DNA from: a gamma proteobacterium HTCC2207
Lineage (GTDB): Bacteria; Pseudomonadota; Gammaproteobacteria; Pseudomonadales; Porticoccaceae
NCBI GenBank assembly: GCA_905182265.1
Contig: CAJJAO010000005.1
Span: forward strand, 18,930-82,929
Reading direction: 5' to 3'
Length of the DNA: 64,000 nt
This document shows positions 53,703 to 62,954 of this stretch, in pieces. The notes beneath the pieces are model-generated. The model searched no databases and was not told the DNA's origin. It was given only the letters and a program-made list of their open reading frames with translations. Numbering within the stretch: the first letter of the stretch is position 1; each line of letters begins with the position of its first letter. The translations under genes and the position numbers were made by a program.

Positions 53703-56030
53703 ATGTCACATTCAACTGTGCCATCTACGTTTTTTAAAGCTAAGTTTTTTAAAGCTAAGTATTCCAACGCTGTAGATTTAAGAAGTCAGTATTTCAAAAC
53801 ATTTTCATCTGTTATTTCATTCAGCCTTATGGGCGCGTTATTAATTGCACCCAGTGCAGCTCAGTCACAAGTTGCCGATCAAAGCCTAAGACGCTCTAGC
53901 AGTAATATATTAATGGAAGAAGTCACGGTTACTGCCCGTAAACGAGAGGAGTCTATTCAAGATGTGCCTCTCTCGATTACCGCACTTAATGCAGAGCAAT
54001 TAGAGGTTCTTAAAATCCGTGATCTCACTAACCTTGCCGTCACCATGCCTAATGTTGCCTTGGACGATATAGGCACTTCTCGAGGAGTCGCTAACTTTTC
54101 CATCCGTGGTCTTGGTATTAACAGCTCGATTCCCTCTATTGACCCAACCGTGGGTGTGTTTGTCGATGGTGTCTACCTAGGGCTCAACAACGGTATTATT
54201 TTCGATACCTTTGATTTAGATAGTATCGAAGTCTTGCGCGGCCCCCAGGGCACATTATTTGGTCGCAATGTCACAGGCGGTGCAGTACTGCTAAACACCG
54301 CCAACCCCAGTGACGAATTCGAAGCAAAGTTTAGAGTCGCACTAGACGGCGGCAGCCGCAACGGCCTAAATAACCGCTATATACAGGCTTTAGCTGGTGG
54401 CCCATTGAACGATGAGTTTGCAGCAAAAGTATCGGTGCACTTTAACGATGATAGAGGCTGGTTTGAGAATAGCTTTGACGGAGACGAATTTGGGCTTATA
54501 GAGCAGATTATGGTGCGCCCCTTGTTGGTTTACAGCCCCAGTGATTCTTTAGAAGTCATCACCAGGTTTGAGTACAGCAAAACCTCTGGCGATGGCCCTG
54601 CAGCACAGTCTCACACTAGTGGCAGTGGCATCGATGGTGCCATAGTTAATTTCGACCGGGACAGTTTTGACTTCTCTATTGACGAGAGAGGCTTTCAAAA
54701 AAGCGAAGCCAAATTTCTGACATCAGAAATAAACTGGAATGTGGATTTTGGTCAGGGCACCGTCACCAATATTTTTGGCTGGCGAGATTATAGCCAGTCC
54801 AACAACGCCGATATCGACGCCCAGCCTGCGCATTTTTTCCATGCGCCAGCTTGGTTAGACGCAGAGCAATACAGTAATGAGCTGCGCTATACCGGTACTT
54901 TTAATGACCGCACCACTGCCACCGCAGGGTTGTTTTATTTTACCAATGACCTCAGCTATCACGAGCGTAGGCTCCTTTTAGGGGGCGCGCTAACACAGGA
55001 TGGCGGTGGTGATTATGAGGTCACCACCAAAGCGGTCTTTGCCTCTGTGGATCACGCCGTGACAGATCGCCTGACCCTAACCATAGGCGCGCGCTTTACT
55101 GACGAAGAAAAAGACGTGCAGATTGCGTCATTGATCGCCAATGTAAACAGCCCATGCCTGGTCACAGAGGGCACCTGCCCCTTTGACTTTACCGACGACG
55201 CCTCTTGGGACAGCACCTCACCCAAAATAGGGGCAGCCTATCAGTTGGATGACGATAGCAATGTCTACGGCCATTGGACCAAAGGTTATCGTTCTGGAGG
55301 CTATAACTTGCGCAATACATCGGGAGACTTGGTCAATAATGGCCCCGGGCCATTTAATCAGGAAACAGTCGAGACCTTTGAGTTGGGCTACAAAACACAG
55401 CTCGGTGATCGAGGCTGGATCAATGCCGCTATTTTTAATAGTAAAATTGAAGATATGCAGCGAGAGGTCAATTTAGCCGATCCCGTATCTGTGGTCGTAC
55501 AAATCATCAAAAACACCGCCGACGCCACCATTAATGGTGCAGAGATTGATGGTGGTTACAGCCTCACCGATTCAGTGTTCCTCAGTGCATCTATAGGTTG
55601 GATCGATGATGAATATGACAAAGTGCTATTTGATATCAGTGGGGACGGCACCATAGACGACCTAGATCTGGCCCTGGAATTACCCCGAGCGGCAGATCTC
55701 ACCTACAACGTCAGCCTTTCAAGAGACGACAATATTGGCGGCTGGGCGGTCAGTTCTCGTATTAGCTTCAGCCATCGGGATGAGTCTTTCTATCTCGACA
55801 ACAACCTCGGAATAGTCAATGAGCAGGATATTCTCGATGCTGGCATAGACCTCTATTCTGGCGACGGCCACTGGGTTGTGGGTATATACGGCAAAAACCT
55901 CACCGATGAAGTGAAACATGGTGGTGATACCCAGCTACCCGCAATGGTCGGCCCTGCAGCACTAGGTGGAACCTTTTCGCCACTGGCCAAAGGTCGAGTC
56001 ATGGGTGCCGAGGTCACTTACAATTTCTAA
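53703..56030 (+). CDS. TonB-dependent outer membrane receptor (FecA/IroN-like barrel)
   Basis: The 775-residue receptor, started at ATG 53703 because of the AGGAGG upstream, has an unusually long N-region before its signal helix (SFSLMGALLIAPSAAQS). It includes the duplicated FFKAK FFKAK from a perfect 15-bp tandem repeat. After that come a TonB box (MEEVTVTARKREESIQDVPL), a plug with GVFVDGVYLG and VLRGPQGTLFGRNVTGGAV, and a barrel ending AEVTYNF. The plug style is that of nutrient receptors of marine gammaproteobacteria and sphingomonads. Substrate is unknown. Confidence 0.92.
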   Translation: MSHSTVPSTFFKAKFFKAKYSNAVDLRSQYFKTFSSVISFSLMGALLIAPSAAQSQVADQSLRRSSSNILMEEVTVTARKREESIQDVPLSITALNAEQLEVLKIRDLTNLAVTMPNVALDDIGTSRGVANFSIRGLGINSSIPSIDPTVGVFVDGVYLGLNNGIIFDTFDLDSIEVLRGPQGTLFGRNVTGGAVLLNTANPSDEFEAKFRVALDGGSRNGLNNRYIQALAGGPLNDEFAAKVSVHFNDDRGWFENSFDGDEFGLIEQIMVRPLLVYSPSDSLEVITRFEYSKTSGDGPAAQSHTSGSGIDGAIVNFDRDSFDFSIDERGFQKSEAKFLTSEINWNVDFGQGTVTNIFGWRDYSQSNNADIDAQPAHFFHAPAWLDAEQYSNELRYTGTFNDRTTATAGLFYFTNDLSYHERRLLLGGALTQDGGGDYEVTTKAVFASVDHAVTDRLTLTIGARFTDEEKDVQIASLIANVNSPCLVTEGTCPFDFTDDASWDSTSPKIGAAYQLDDDSNVYGHWTKGYRSGGYNLRNTSGDLVNNGPGPFNQETVETFELGYKTQLGDRGWINAAIFNSKIEDMQREVNLADPVSVVVQIIKNTADATINGAEIDGGYSLTDSVFLSASIGWIDDEYDKVLFDISGDGTIDDLDLALELPRAADLTYNVSLSRDDNIGGWAVSSRISFSHRDESFYLDNNLGIVNEQDILDAGIDLYSGDGHWVVGIYGKNLTDEVKHGGDTQLPAMVGPAALGGTFSPLAKGRVMGAEVTYNF

Positions 56031-56051
56031 GCTTTTCTAGCAGCCCCTTAG

Positions 56052-56084
56052 GCGGTAGCGGAGCTAATCCCTACCGCTTTTTTT
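56052..56084 (+). terminator. Rho-independent terminator after the second TBDR
   Basis: GCGGTAG (56052-56058) and CTACCGC (56071-56077) form a perfect 7-bp stem with a 12-nt loop, followed by seven T. It lies about 20 bp past the receptor stop codon. Confidence 0.85.
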
Positions 56085-56144
56085 AGGCCAACTGACGTAT
56101 GATGGCGTTTCATTTTTAGCACCAGAATACAGGCAGTAAAAATA

Positions 56145-56681
56145 ATGGCCCTAGGCGCAACCATCTGTAAAGCAGATCTCAATATTGTCGATATGGATCG
56201 TCATTATTATGAACAACACAGCCTCACCCTAGCCCAGCACCCCTCCGAAACTGATGAGCGCCTAATGGTGCGGTTACTCGTGTTTGCTCTGCACGCCAGT
56301 GAGTTTCTCAGCTTTACCAAAGGCCTAAGTACAGACGACGAACCAGATCTGTGGCAAAAGAGCCTCACCGATGAAATTGAACTTTGGATCGAACTGGGTC
56401 TGCCCAGCGAAAAACGTTTAAAGAAAGCCTGTGGCCGAGCCAAACAGGTAATTGTGTACACCTATGGCACCGGGTCTGCCGAACAGTGGTGGAAACAGAT
56501 GCAGCCCCAGGTGGCTCGATTTAAAAATATTAGCATTCGCCATATAGACACAGACATTACGAGCAGCCTGGCCGAAGCCGTGCAGCGCAACCTCAATGTA
56601 CAGGTGAGTATTCAAGACTCCGAAATTACCTGGCACAGCGATGACCTAGTGCTCAGCTTCACCCCCGATATCAAGTTATAA
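56145..56681 (+). CDS. yaeQ: YaeQ family protein
   Basis: The 178-residue product matches YaeQ, a compact PD-(D/E)XK-like fold protein reported to compensate for loss of RfaH in E. coli. Visible family blocks are ADLNIVDMDRHYYEQHSLTL at the start, ERLMVRLLVFAL, DEIELWIELGLPSEKRLKKA, and VIVYTYGTG. The biochemical role is not established. Confidence 0.92.
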   Translation: MALGATICKADLNIVDMDRHYYEQHSLTLAQHPSETDERLMVRLLVFALHASEFLSFTKGLSTDDEPDLWQKSLTDEIELWIELGLPSEKRLKKACGRAKQVIVYTYGTGSAEQWWKQMQPQVARFKNISIRHIDTDITSSLAEAVQRNLNVQVSIQDSEITWHSDDLVLSFTPDIKL

Positions 56682-56691
56682 ACGGCTAAAA

Positions 56692-56765
56692 TAGAAATTA
56701 AAAAGAAGCTAAAAAGAAGCCAAAAAAGGGAGCCAAAAAGGTCCTTAAAGGACGGTTAAAAAAGA
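56692..56765. repeat. Purine-rich imperfect repeats 3' of yaeQ
   Basis: After the yaeQ stop come AGAAATTAAAAAGAAGC, TAAAAAGAAGCC, AAAAAAGGGAGCC, AAAAAGGTCCTTAAAGG and more, each built on AAAAAG(A)AGC. The unit is about 11-13 bp and degenerate. There is no hairpin or gene in it. Confidence 0.5.
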
Positions 56766-56845
56766 GTCTAAATCTGCGTGAATTTTGCTTTGCAGTTTAC
56801 TAATCTGGGTGTACTCTGGCGGCCATTCAAATAGTGATTATTGCC

Positions 56846-58090
56846 ATGCCCGTTAAAACCGTTGTTAGTATCTGGCCTCTCTTTGCAGGTCTCTCCTTAA
56901 TTGGCCTCGCCGTTGGCGTGCAGGGCAGTTTACTTGGCGTGCGCGCAACCCTTGAAGGCTTCGATGACTTTCTGATCGGGCTGTTAATGTCCTGCTATTT
57001 CGCTGGTTTTCTGGCCGGTTCACTGTTAACCCCAAAGATGATTCAGAGGGTGGGTCATATCCGCATCTTTGCAGCGCTATCTGCTGTGGCATCGGTGACC
57101 ATTCTTATCCACTCCATCTATGTCGAGCCCTGGGCCTGGGCCCTCATGCGACTATTTACAGGTTTTGCCTTCTCTACCATCTATGTGGTGTCAGAGAGCT
57201 GGCTAAACCAGGCCTCAACCAATGCCAACCGAGGGCAGATACTGTCTATCTACACGGCCATTTTATTGGCGGGTATCTGTGCCGGGCAGTTTATGCTCAA
57301 CTTGGCCAACCCCCTAGATTTCACCCTGTTTATCTTGATCTCAGTCATGGTTAGTGTGGCTGCCGTGCCTATTTTGCTATCTGTGGTAATCACACCAACT
57401 ATTGAAGACAGCGATCGCGTCACTATTCGCCACCTGTGGTATAGAACCCCCATGGGCGTAACCGGTATTGTTCTCTCCCAATGGGTGTCTAGCATTCTGT
57501 TTGGTATGGGTGCGGTCTATGCCACTAAACTGGGATTCACGGTGTATCAAGTGGCTAATTTTATGGGCGCGATGATGGCCGGCGGCATGATTTTACAATG
57601 GCCGCTGGGCAAGCTGTCAGACATGATTGACCGCCGTTGGGTCATGGGATTTGCCTGTCTGTGTGCCGTGGGCTTTGCCCTGCTGATCAGCCGGGAATCC
57701 GAAGCCTCATTAAAACTCTATGGGCTTATTTTTGCCTTTGGCGGCTGTTCATTATCCCTATACTCGATAGTGGTAGCCCTCACCAACGACCACTTGCGCC
57801 CCAGTGAAATTGTGCCCGCCAGTGGCACCATTGTTTTGATCTCTGGGCTCACCTCGATTACCGGTCCCATCACCGCCGTATTCTGGTTACAGATATTTGG
57901 CCTGCAGAGTTTCTTTGTGCTGTTGGCGTCGTGCCTATTATTACTAGCGGGCATTAGCATCTGGCGTGTACTCACCATTGAAGCACTGCCCAGCGAATAC
58001 AAGGGACAGGTTATATTGCAAGCGGCCACCGCACCTGTTGGTACCGTACTCCATGCTGAGGACGATATTCCACCAGACACTAGTCCCTAA
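56846..58090 (+). CDS. MFS transporter (YcaD-like)
   Basis: This 12-helix major facilitator of about 414 residues resembles YcaD and related putative transporters. It has SCYFAGFLAGSLLTPKMIQR near residue 50 (loop 2-3 region), FSTIYVVSESWLNQ, and PLGKLSDMIDRRWVM in the second half's equivalent loop. I prefer ATG 56846; GTG 56834 would add four residues, and neither has a good ribosome binding site. Substrate is unknown. It stands alone. Confidence 0.87.
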   Translation: MPVKTVVSIWPLFAGLSLIGLAVGVQGSLLGVRATLEGFDDFLIGLLMSCYFAGFLAGSLLTPKMIQRVGHIRIFAALSAVASVTILIHSIYVEPWAWALMRLFTGFAFSTIYVVSESWLNQASTNANRGQILSIYTAILLAGICAGQFMLNLANPLDFTLFILISVMVSVAAVPILLSVVITPTIEDSDRVTIRHLWYRTPMGVTGIVLSQWVSSILFGMGAVYATKLGFTVYQVANFMGAMMAGGMILQWPLGKLSDMIDRRWVMGFACLCAVGFALLISRESEASLKLYGLIFAFGGCSLSLYSIVVALTNDHLRPSEIVPASGTIVLISGLTSITGPITAVFWLQIFGLQSFFVLLASCLLLLAGISIWRVLTIEALPSEYKGQVILQAATAPVGTVLHAEDDIPPDTSP

Positions 58091-58156
58091 CTACTAGCTA
58101 GAACTTATTGTAAGGTTGTGAGTCGAATTAGCGGTCAAATAATGGCCGCCCAAAAC

Positions 58157-58173
58157 GCAGCATTTTATGCTGC
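58157..58173 (+). terminator. Small perfect hairpin after the MFS gene
   Basis: GCAGCAT, a TTT loop and ATGCTGC make a 7-bp stem, followed by CTCTTGTTT. The T-tract is poor, so this is only a weak terminator candidate. The rest of the 208-bp gap 58091-58298 shows nothing else. Confidence 0.4.
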
Positions 58174-58298
58174 CTCTTGTTTACAAAGAGCCCTGACTCA
58201 GTAACAGGAAGATTCAATTTTTAAATCCTTTCAGTCGAAAAATCCGTAAACTAAAGCAATATAGAACAATAATAATAAAATATTAAAAGGTCCTCGCC

Positions 58299-60452
58299 AT
58301 GCGCTCATTAATCATCATCAGTGCTTTAGTTCTGTTAAGCGCCTGCACTGAAAAATTTGTTCCCGCAGACTACATCTCACTCAATGATAAATATGACGTA
58401 GTGATCGAACGCGATCATCTGGGTGTACCCCATATTATGGGTGAGCGGGACATCGACACCGCGTTTGGGTTTGCCTATGCTCAGGCAGAAGATAACTGGA
58501 AGCTTATTCATGACAGTATTCCCTTTTATCGTGGCACCAACGCAGTTATCAATGGCAAAGAAGCTGCGACCGTCGACTTTCTCATTCAATGGCTCGGTAT
58601 CTGGGAAGATCTAGACGCGGGCTATGACACCCAACTGGCACCAGCAACCAGAGCCTATGTAGAAGCCTTTGCCGACGGCATTAATTATTACGCCGCAAAG
58701 CATCCCGAACAGACTGACCAGCGGCACTTCCCGGTTAATGGCAAAGATATAGTCGCCGGCTACATGCTGCGTCACTTGTTGTTTTATGGTTTTGACGCTG
58801 CAGTGATGGAGCTTTTTGAGGAGCAGCGTAAACATCCAATTAGCCTTGGGCCTAACGCAGTGGCCAGTGATATAAGCAAAGCTATTCCTGCCAGCCAAGT
58901 CCGTAACGGCGTGATCATCAATGACCTGCCCGTGGGCTCCAATGCAATGGCCGTCTCGCCCTATAACAGTACCGACGGTGCCACACGACTGGCGATTAAT
59001 AGTCACCAGCCCACCACCGGCCCAGTAGCCTGGTATGAGGCCCATATCCAAAGCAACGAAGGTCTCAATGTAATGGGTGGCCTATTCCCCAGTGGAGCGA
59101 CCATTGGCGTCGGCTTTACCGAAAATTTGGGTTGGGGCGCCACCGTCAACAAGCCTGATCTGGTAGATATCTATGTGCTAGAAATGGACCCCGATGACGA
59201 CATGCGCTACAAACTAGACGGCGCTTGGGCAACCCTAGAATCCAAAGATATCGTGATCGACCTAACCCTGTTTGGCATCATGCCCTGGTCTGTGACCCAA
59301 GAGGGGCTAAGGTCTGTTCATGGGCCAGTGTTACGCACTGACCACGGTACCTATGCTGTGCGTTATGCAGGCATGGGCGAGATGCGCCAAGTCGAGCAAT
59401 GGATGGCTATGAGCAAAGCTCAAAACCTAGAACAATGGCGCGACGCCATGCGCATACAAGCCTTCGCCAGCTTTAACCTTGTCTACGCCGATCGCGAAGG
59501 CAACACCATGTTTGTGCACAACTCCCTAACCCCACAAAGGGTGGCTGGCTACAACTGGAATCATTACCTCCCCGGCGACGACAGCAGCTTGATTTGGGAC
59601 CAATACATGGCCTTTGATGACTTGCCTCAGGTTATCAACCCAAAATCTGGCTACATTCATAGCGCCAACCAGAGCCCTTTTCATATCACCGCCGAAGGCG
59701 ACAACCCTATTAAGGCTAATTATCGCGATGAAGACGGCTTCCCCACTCGCATGACTAACCGTGCTGACCGCGGTCTGGAGCTATTCGCTGAGCTGGGCAC
59801 CATTTCTGAACAAGAGTTTTCTCAGATCAAGCACGACAAGAGCTTCAGCAAAAACTCCAGATCCATGGCGTTTTTGAATCAGCTGCTCACAATGGACCTG
59901 AGTGCACAGCCCGAGCAGTACCAAGACGCCCAGAAATTGATCGCCTCTTGGGACCTAAATACCAATATCGAAAATAGACAGGCAGCCTTGAGCGCCTGTG
60001 TGATTGGTGCCGAATGGCTGGCAGAGCAAAAAGGCAAAGCCACCCCAGATGTTGTCGATGAATTAATCCACTGCACCGACCTAATGATTGCCAACACAGG
60101 CCGCATAGACCCCTTGTGGGGCGATGTAAACCGCCATGTGCGCGGTGATATCAACTTACCAGTAGGCGGCGGCCCAGATACTTTACGGGCTATTTATAGC
60201 CGAGACCTAAATGAAGATGGCTACCTGACCAATGTTGCCGGCGATGGTCTGTACTACATGGTGTCTTGGGATGCCGAGGGAGAGCAGAAAGTTCGTGGTA
60301 TTCACCAGTACGGTGCCGCCACACTAGACGAAACCTCTGCCCATTATGCAGATCAGGCTCAGGACTATGTAGACGAAGTACTTCATGACCCTTTATTTGA
60401 TGCCCAGCTTCGTGCCGACAAAATTGAGCGACGATATCGACCCGGTGAGTAA
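58299..60452 (+). CDS. Penicillin acylase family lipoprotein (acyl-homoserine-lactone acylase-like)
   Basis: The 717-residue Ntn hydrolase starts with a lipoprotein signal (IIISALVLLSACTEK, lipobox Cys at about 16). After an alpha chain of about 190 residues comes the autoprocessing site LPVGSNAMAVSP, where the Ser after Gly would become the N-terminal nucleophile of the beta chain. INSHQPTTGP and the later GGLFPSGATIGVGFTENLGW are conserved beta-chain features. Relatives include PvdQ/QuiP-type AHL acylases and palmitoyl/aculeacin acylases. The lipid anchor would place it in the outer or inner membrane facing the periplasm. The actual amide substrate is unknown. Confidence 0.9.
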   Translation: MRSLIIISALVLLSACTEKFVPADYISLNDKYDVVIERDHLGVPHIMGERDIDTAFGFAYAQAEDNWKLIHDSIPFYRGTNAVINGKEAATVDFLIQWLGIWEDLDAGYDTQLAPATRAYVEAFADGINYYAAKHPEQTDQRHFPVNGKDIVAGYMLRHLLFYGFDAAVMELFEEQRKHPISLGPNAVASDISKAIPASQVRNGVIINDLPVGSNAMAVSPYNSTDGATRLAINSHQPTTGPVAWYEAHIQSNEGLNVMGGLFPSGATIGVGFTENLGWGATVNKPDLVDIYVLEMDPDDDMRYKLDGAWATLESKDIVIDLTLFGIMPWSVTQEGLRSVHGPVLRTDHGTYAVRYAGMGEMRQVEQWMAMSKAQNLEQWRDAMRIQAFASFNLVYADREGNTMFVHNSLTPQRVAGYNWNHYLPGDDSSLIWDQYMAFDDLPQVINPKSGYIHSANQSPFHITAEGDNPIKANYRDEDGFPTRMTNRADRGLELFAELGTISEQEFSQIKHDKSFSKNSRSMAFLNQLLTMDLSAQPEQYQDAQKLIASWDLNTNIENRQAALSACVIGAEWLAEQKGKATPDVVDELIHCTDLMIANTGRIDPLWGDVNRHVRGDINLPVGGGPDTLRAIYSRDLNEDGYLTNVAGDGLYYMVSWDAEGEQKVRGIHQYGAATLDETSAHYADQAQDYVDEVLHDPLFDAQLRADKIERRYRPGE

Positions 60453-60454
60453 GC

Positions 60455-60533
60455 TGAAAGCCTTTAGGTTGAAAGTCCCCTAGATTGGAAGTCTTGTAGA
60501 TTGAAAGTCTCGTAGATTAAAAGCCTTCTATAT
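60455..60533. repeat. Five 15-16 bp tandem repeats after the acylase stop
   Basis: Units are TGAAAGCCTTTAGGT, TGAAAGTCCCCTAGAT, TGGAAGTCTTGTAGAT, TGAAAGTCTCGTAGAT and TAAAAGCCTTCTATAT. Four contain TAG. The array starts two bases after the acylase stop codon (TAA, 60450-60452). Confidence 0.85.
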
Positions 60534-60635
60534 CTAAACCGACAGGCCCACACAACAGAGCATTGCTGGTAGACCCAGCACCGATGCTTTAGAATGCCGG
60601 CTCAGCAGTACTGACTGCCACAACTGAAGGCCATT

Positions 60636-61574
60636 ATGTCTATCCATTGGTACCCCGGCCACATGCGCAAGGCCAGCAACGAAATGATCGAGGCTCTGCC
60701 TCTGGTTAATGTAGTGGTTGAAGTATTGGACGCGCGTATTCCCTTCAGTAGCTCAAACCCCTTTATTCAGGGTCTGTGTGCAGAAAAACCCTACATCAAG
60801 TTACTCAATAAAACTGACTTGGCCGATCCAGAGATCACCAAGCAGTGGCAAGATTATTTTGAGCAGCAAGCCAACACCAAAACCCTGGCGTTAGATTTAA
60901 AAAACTACGACCCCAGCAAACAGATTATTGACCTGATCAACAAACTCAGCCCCCACAAAGAAGGTCGAAACACATTAGCCATGGTGACCGGCATTCCCAA
61001 TGTGGGTAAATCCTCGCTGATCAATTGCCTCGCCGGTAGACATGTCACCAAGACCGGTGATGAACCCGCCGTTACCAAAGGCCAGCAGCGCATCAATCTG
61101 CGCAATGGCATTATGCTATTAGACACCCCAGGCATACTCTGGCCCAAAATAGAAAATCCTCAGGGTAGCTATCGCCTAGCAACCACCGGCGCCATTAAAG
61201 ACACAGCGGTGAGCTACGAAGACCTGGCATTTTTTGCCGCAGAGTTTTTGCTTGAAAAATATCCCGAGCGCCTAAAAGAACGCTTTAATGTCAGCGAATT
61301 ACCAAGGACCGAAATTGAGCTACTAGAAATTATTGGTGCTCAAAGGGGTTGCCTGCGTTCCGGTGGCCGAGTCGACCTAGAGCGGGTATCGACAATCTTC
61401 ATCAATGAATTACGTGCTGGCGTACTAGGCCCTCTGGGTTTTGAAACCCCAGAGATGATTGAATTAGAAATGCAGCATGTAGAAGTATTAAAAGCCGAAA
61501 AAGAAGAGCGTGAAAAACTGCGCCTCGAAAAATCGGCACTGCGTCGCAAAAAAGCCAACGCTAATCGTAAGTGA
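60636..61574 (+). CDS. ylqF: Ribosome biogenesis GTPase RbgA/YlqF type
   Basis: This circularly permuted GTPase of 312 residues has the order G4 (LLNKTDLAD near residue 58), G1 (TGIPNVGKSSLINCL near residue 127) and G3 (LLDTPGILWP near residue 166). A C-terminal helical domain and a basic coiled tail rich in KAEKEEREKLRLEK follow. RbgA acts in late 50S subunit assembly. It is monocistronic. Confidence 0.92.
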   Translation: MSIHWYPGHMRKASNEMIEALPLVNVVVEVLDARIPFSSSNPFIQGLCAEKPYIKLLNKTDLADPEITKQWQDYFEQQANTKTLALDLKNYDPSKQIIDLINKLSPHKEGRNTLAMVTGIPNVGKSSLINCLAGRHVTKTGDEPAVTKGQQRINLRNGIMLLDTPGILWPKIENPQGSYRLATTGAIKDTAVSYEDLAFFAAEFLLEKYPERLKERFNVSELPRTEIELLEIIGAQRGCLRSGGRVDLERVSTIFINELRAGVLGPLGFETPEMIELEMQHVEVLKAEKEEREKLRLEKSALRRKKANANRK

Positions 61575-61655
61575 CTTTTAAGCTATCTAAAGCCATAAGC
61601 CCATAAACTATATAAACCAAAGTTAAAAAGCGCTCCGGCTATCTTTAAATCGTCA

Positions 61656-62954
61656 TTACAGCCGCTGAAAAATGATAGTCTCGTCAATCAGCGTATCGCC
61701 ATCTTCATCAATCGTTGCTGTCAGGGTATCCCCAGACAACTCAACAAACATATTTGGTGCACCCACCCCTACAAAGTCAGTTAACCCTGCATCGCCATTA
61801 TTATCAAAAGTTTGGGTGACTGTGAGCAGGCCAGTGCTTTCATCATAGGTATAGGTGCCTAGCTCCATGCCGGATATTTCAGTTTCGTCATCTGCATCTA
61901 CCTCGCCATGGAAGTAAGTGCCATCGTCAAAAAAGATAATCATTAGTAGGTCATTTTCGGTGCTGGTGCTGCGCCAGGTTCCCAGTAGTCCTTGCGAAAC
62001 AATTTTACGAAACTGAATAGCGTCGCTGCCCAGGACGCTTGGAGCATCGGCTATGGGCGCTAGCACCTTATTATCTAGTAACTTATCGCCTATTATTTGA
62101 TCGTCTCGAAACACCCAAGCCAATGGCACAGTTGTTTTAATGGGACTCAAGCCTAGAGAACTATTATTATCAAAATGCTGACTGGCCTGGGAGAAATTGT
62201 TAGCACTAATAGAAACCGTTCCCCATTCCATGCCAGACATTTCTCCAACACCTAAGTCACCGGTCTCAGCGTGGATGTAGGTTCCGTCATCGAAAAAACC
62301 TACCATTGCAAAATTACGATCCGCATGAGTTCCGCGCCAGGTGCCCATTACGAATTCCCCAAAATCGGGCGCTTCCCCAAAACCGGGAGCGTCACTAAAA
62401 CCGCTTGACAGAGCTAAGGTTAAAATCAAATGTAACACCGCATCAGAGATAGCAACCAACTCAGATCTAACTTGGTCTTGCCCCCCATTAGCCAGAATCA
62501 CACTCAGCCCCGACATTGCCGCAAAACCTGAAACCGACAAGTCAAAATCTAAAGCTACAGCATTGTCTTTGGCCGTCTGGGTAATGGTGATCCCATTGCT
62601 AGGATTGCCATCCTTATCCAAGGACTGTAATAACCGAATAATATTGATCACCATAGGATGGGCCACATCATCGGTCTCAGCTATATCCAATGGAGTGACA
62701 AGCTCAGCTGCCAACACAGGTGGAAATTCTAAGTCCCCAATAAAGAAGGTTATTGTCTCGCCAGCTAAATATTTAAATTCGCCCCGAGAATTGGTATCGC
62801 CACTTTGGGTGGCGGTGCGGTAGCCAATATTGATCACTGGGCTATCGACAAAGGTACCTGTGAGGGCTGGGGTCTCGGCTGTACCGCCATCACCGCCACC
62901 ACAGCTGGTGAGCAGCAACATACAGCTAGAGAAAAAGACTATGACTAGTTTCAT
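61656..62954 (-). CDS. Lipoprotein with an N-terminal GEF..AGE domain and a duplicated beta module
   Basis: The product of about 432 residues starts at ATG 62954 (AGGA upstream) with a lipoprotein signal (SSCMLLLTSCGGG). The first domain, TGTFVDSPVINIGYRT then GEFKYLAGETITFFIG and VTPLDIAETDD, is a type common in lipoproteins of marine gammaproteobacteria. The second half contains two related copies: MGTWRGTHADRNFAMVGFFD with MSGMEWGTVS, and LLGTWRSTSTENDLLMIIFF with ISGMELGTYT. It ends in an acidic beta-rich segment. I do not recognise a function; a surface or periplasmic binding role is possible. Confidence 0.75.
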   Translation of the reverse strand: MKLVIVFFSSCMLLLTSCGGGDGGTAETPALTGTFVDSPVINIGYRTATQSGDTNSRGEFKYLAGETITFFIGDLEFPPVLAAELVTPLDIAETDDVAHPMVINIIRLLQSLDKDGNPSNGITITQTAKDNAVALDFDLSVSGFAAMSGLSVILANGGQDQVRSELVAISDAVLHLILTLALSSGFSDAPGFGEAPDFGEFVMGTWRGTHADRNFAMVGFFDDGTYIHAETGDLGVGEMSGMEWGTVSISANNFSQASQHFDNNSSLGLSPIKTTVPLAWVFRDDQIIGDKLLDNKVLAPIADAPSVLGSDAIQFRKIVSQGLLGTWRSTSTENDLLMIIFFDDGTYFHGEVDADDETEISGMELGTYTYDESTGLLTVTQTFDNNGDAGLTDFVGVGAPNMFVELSGDTLTATIDEDGDTLIDETIIFQRL

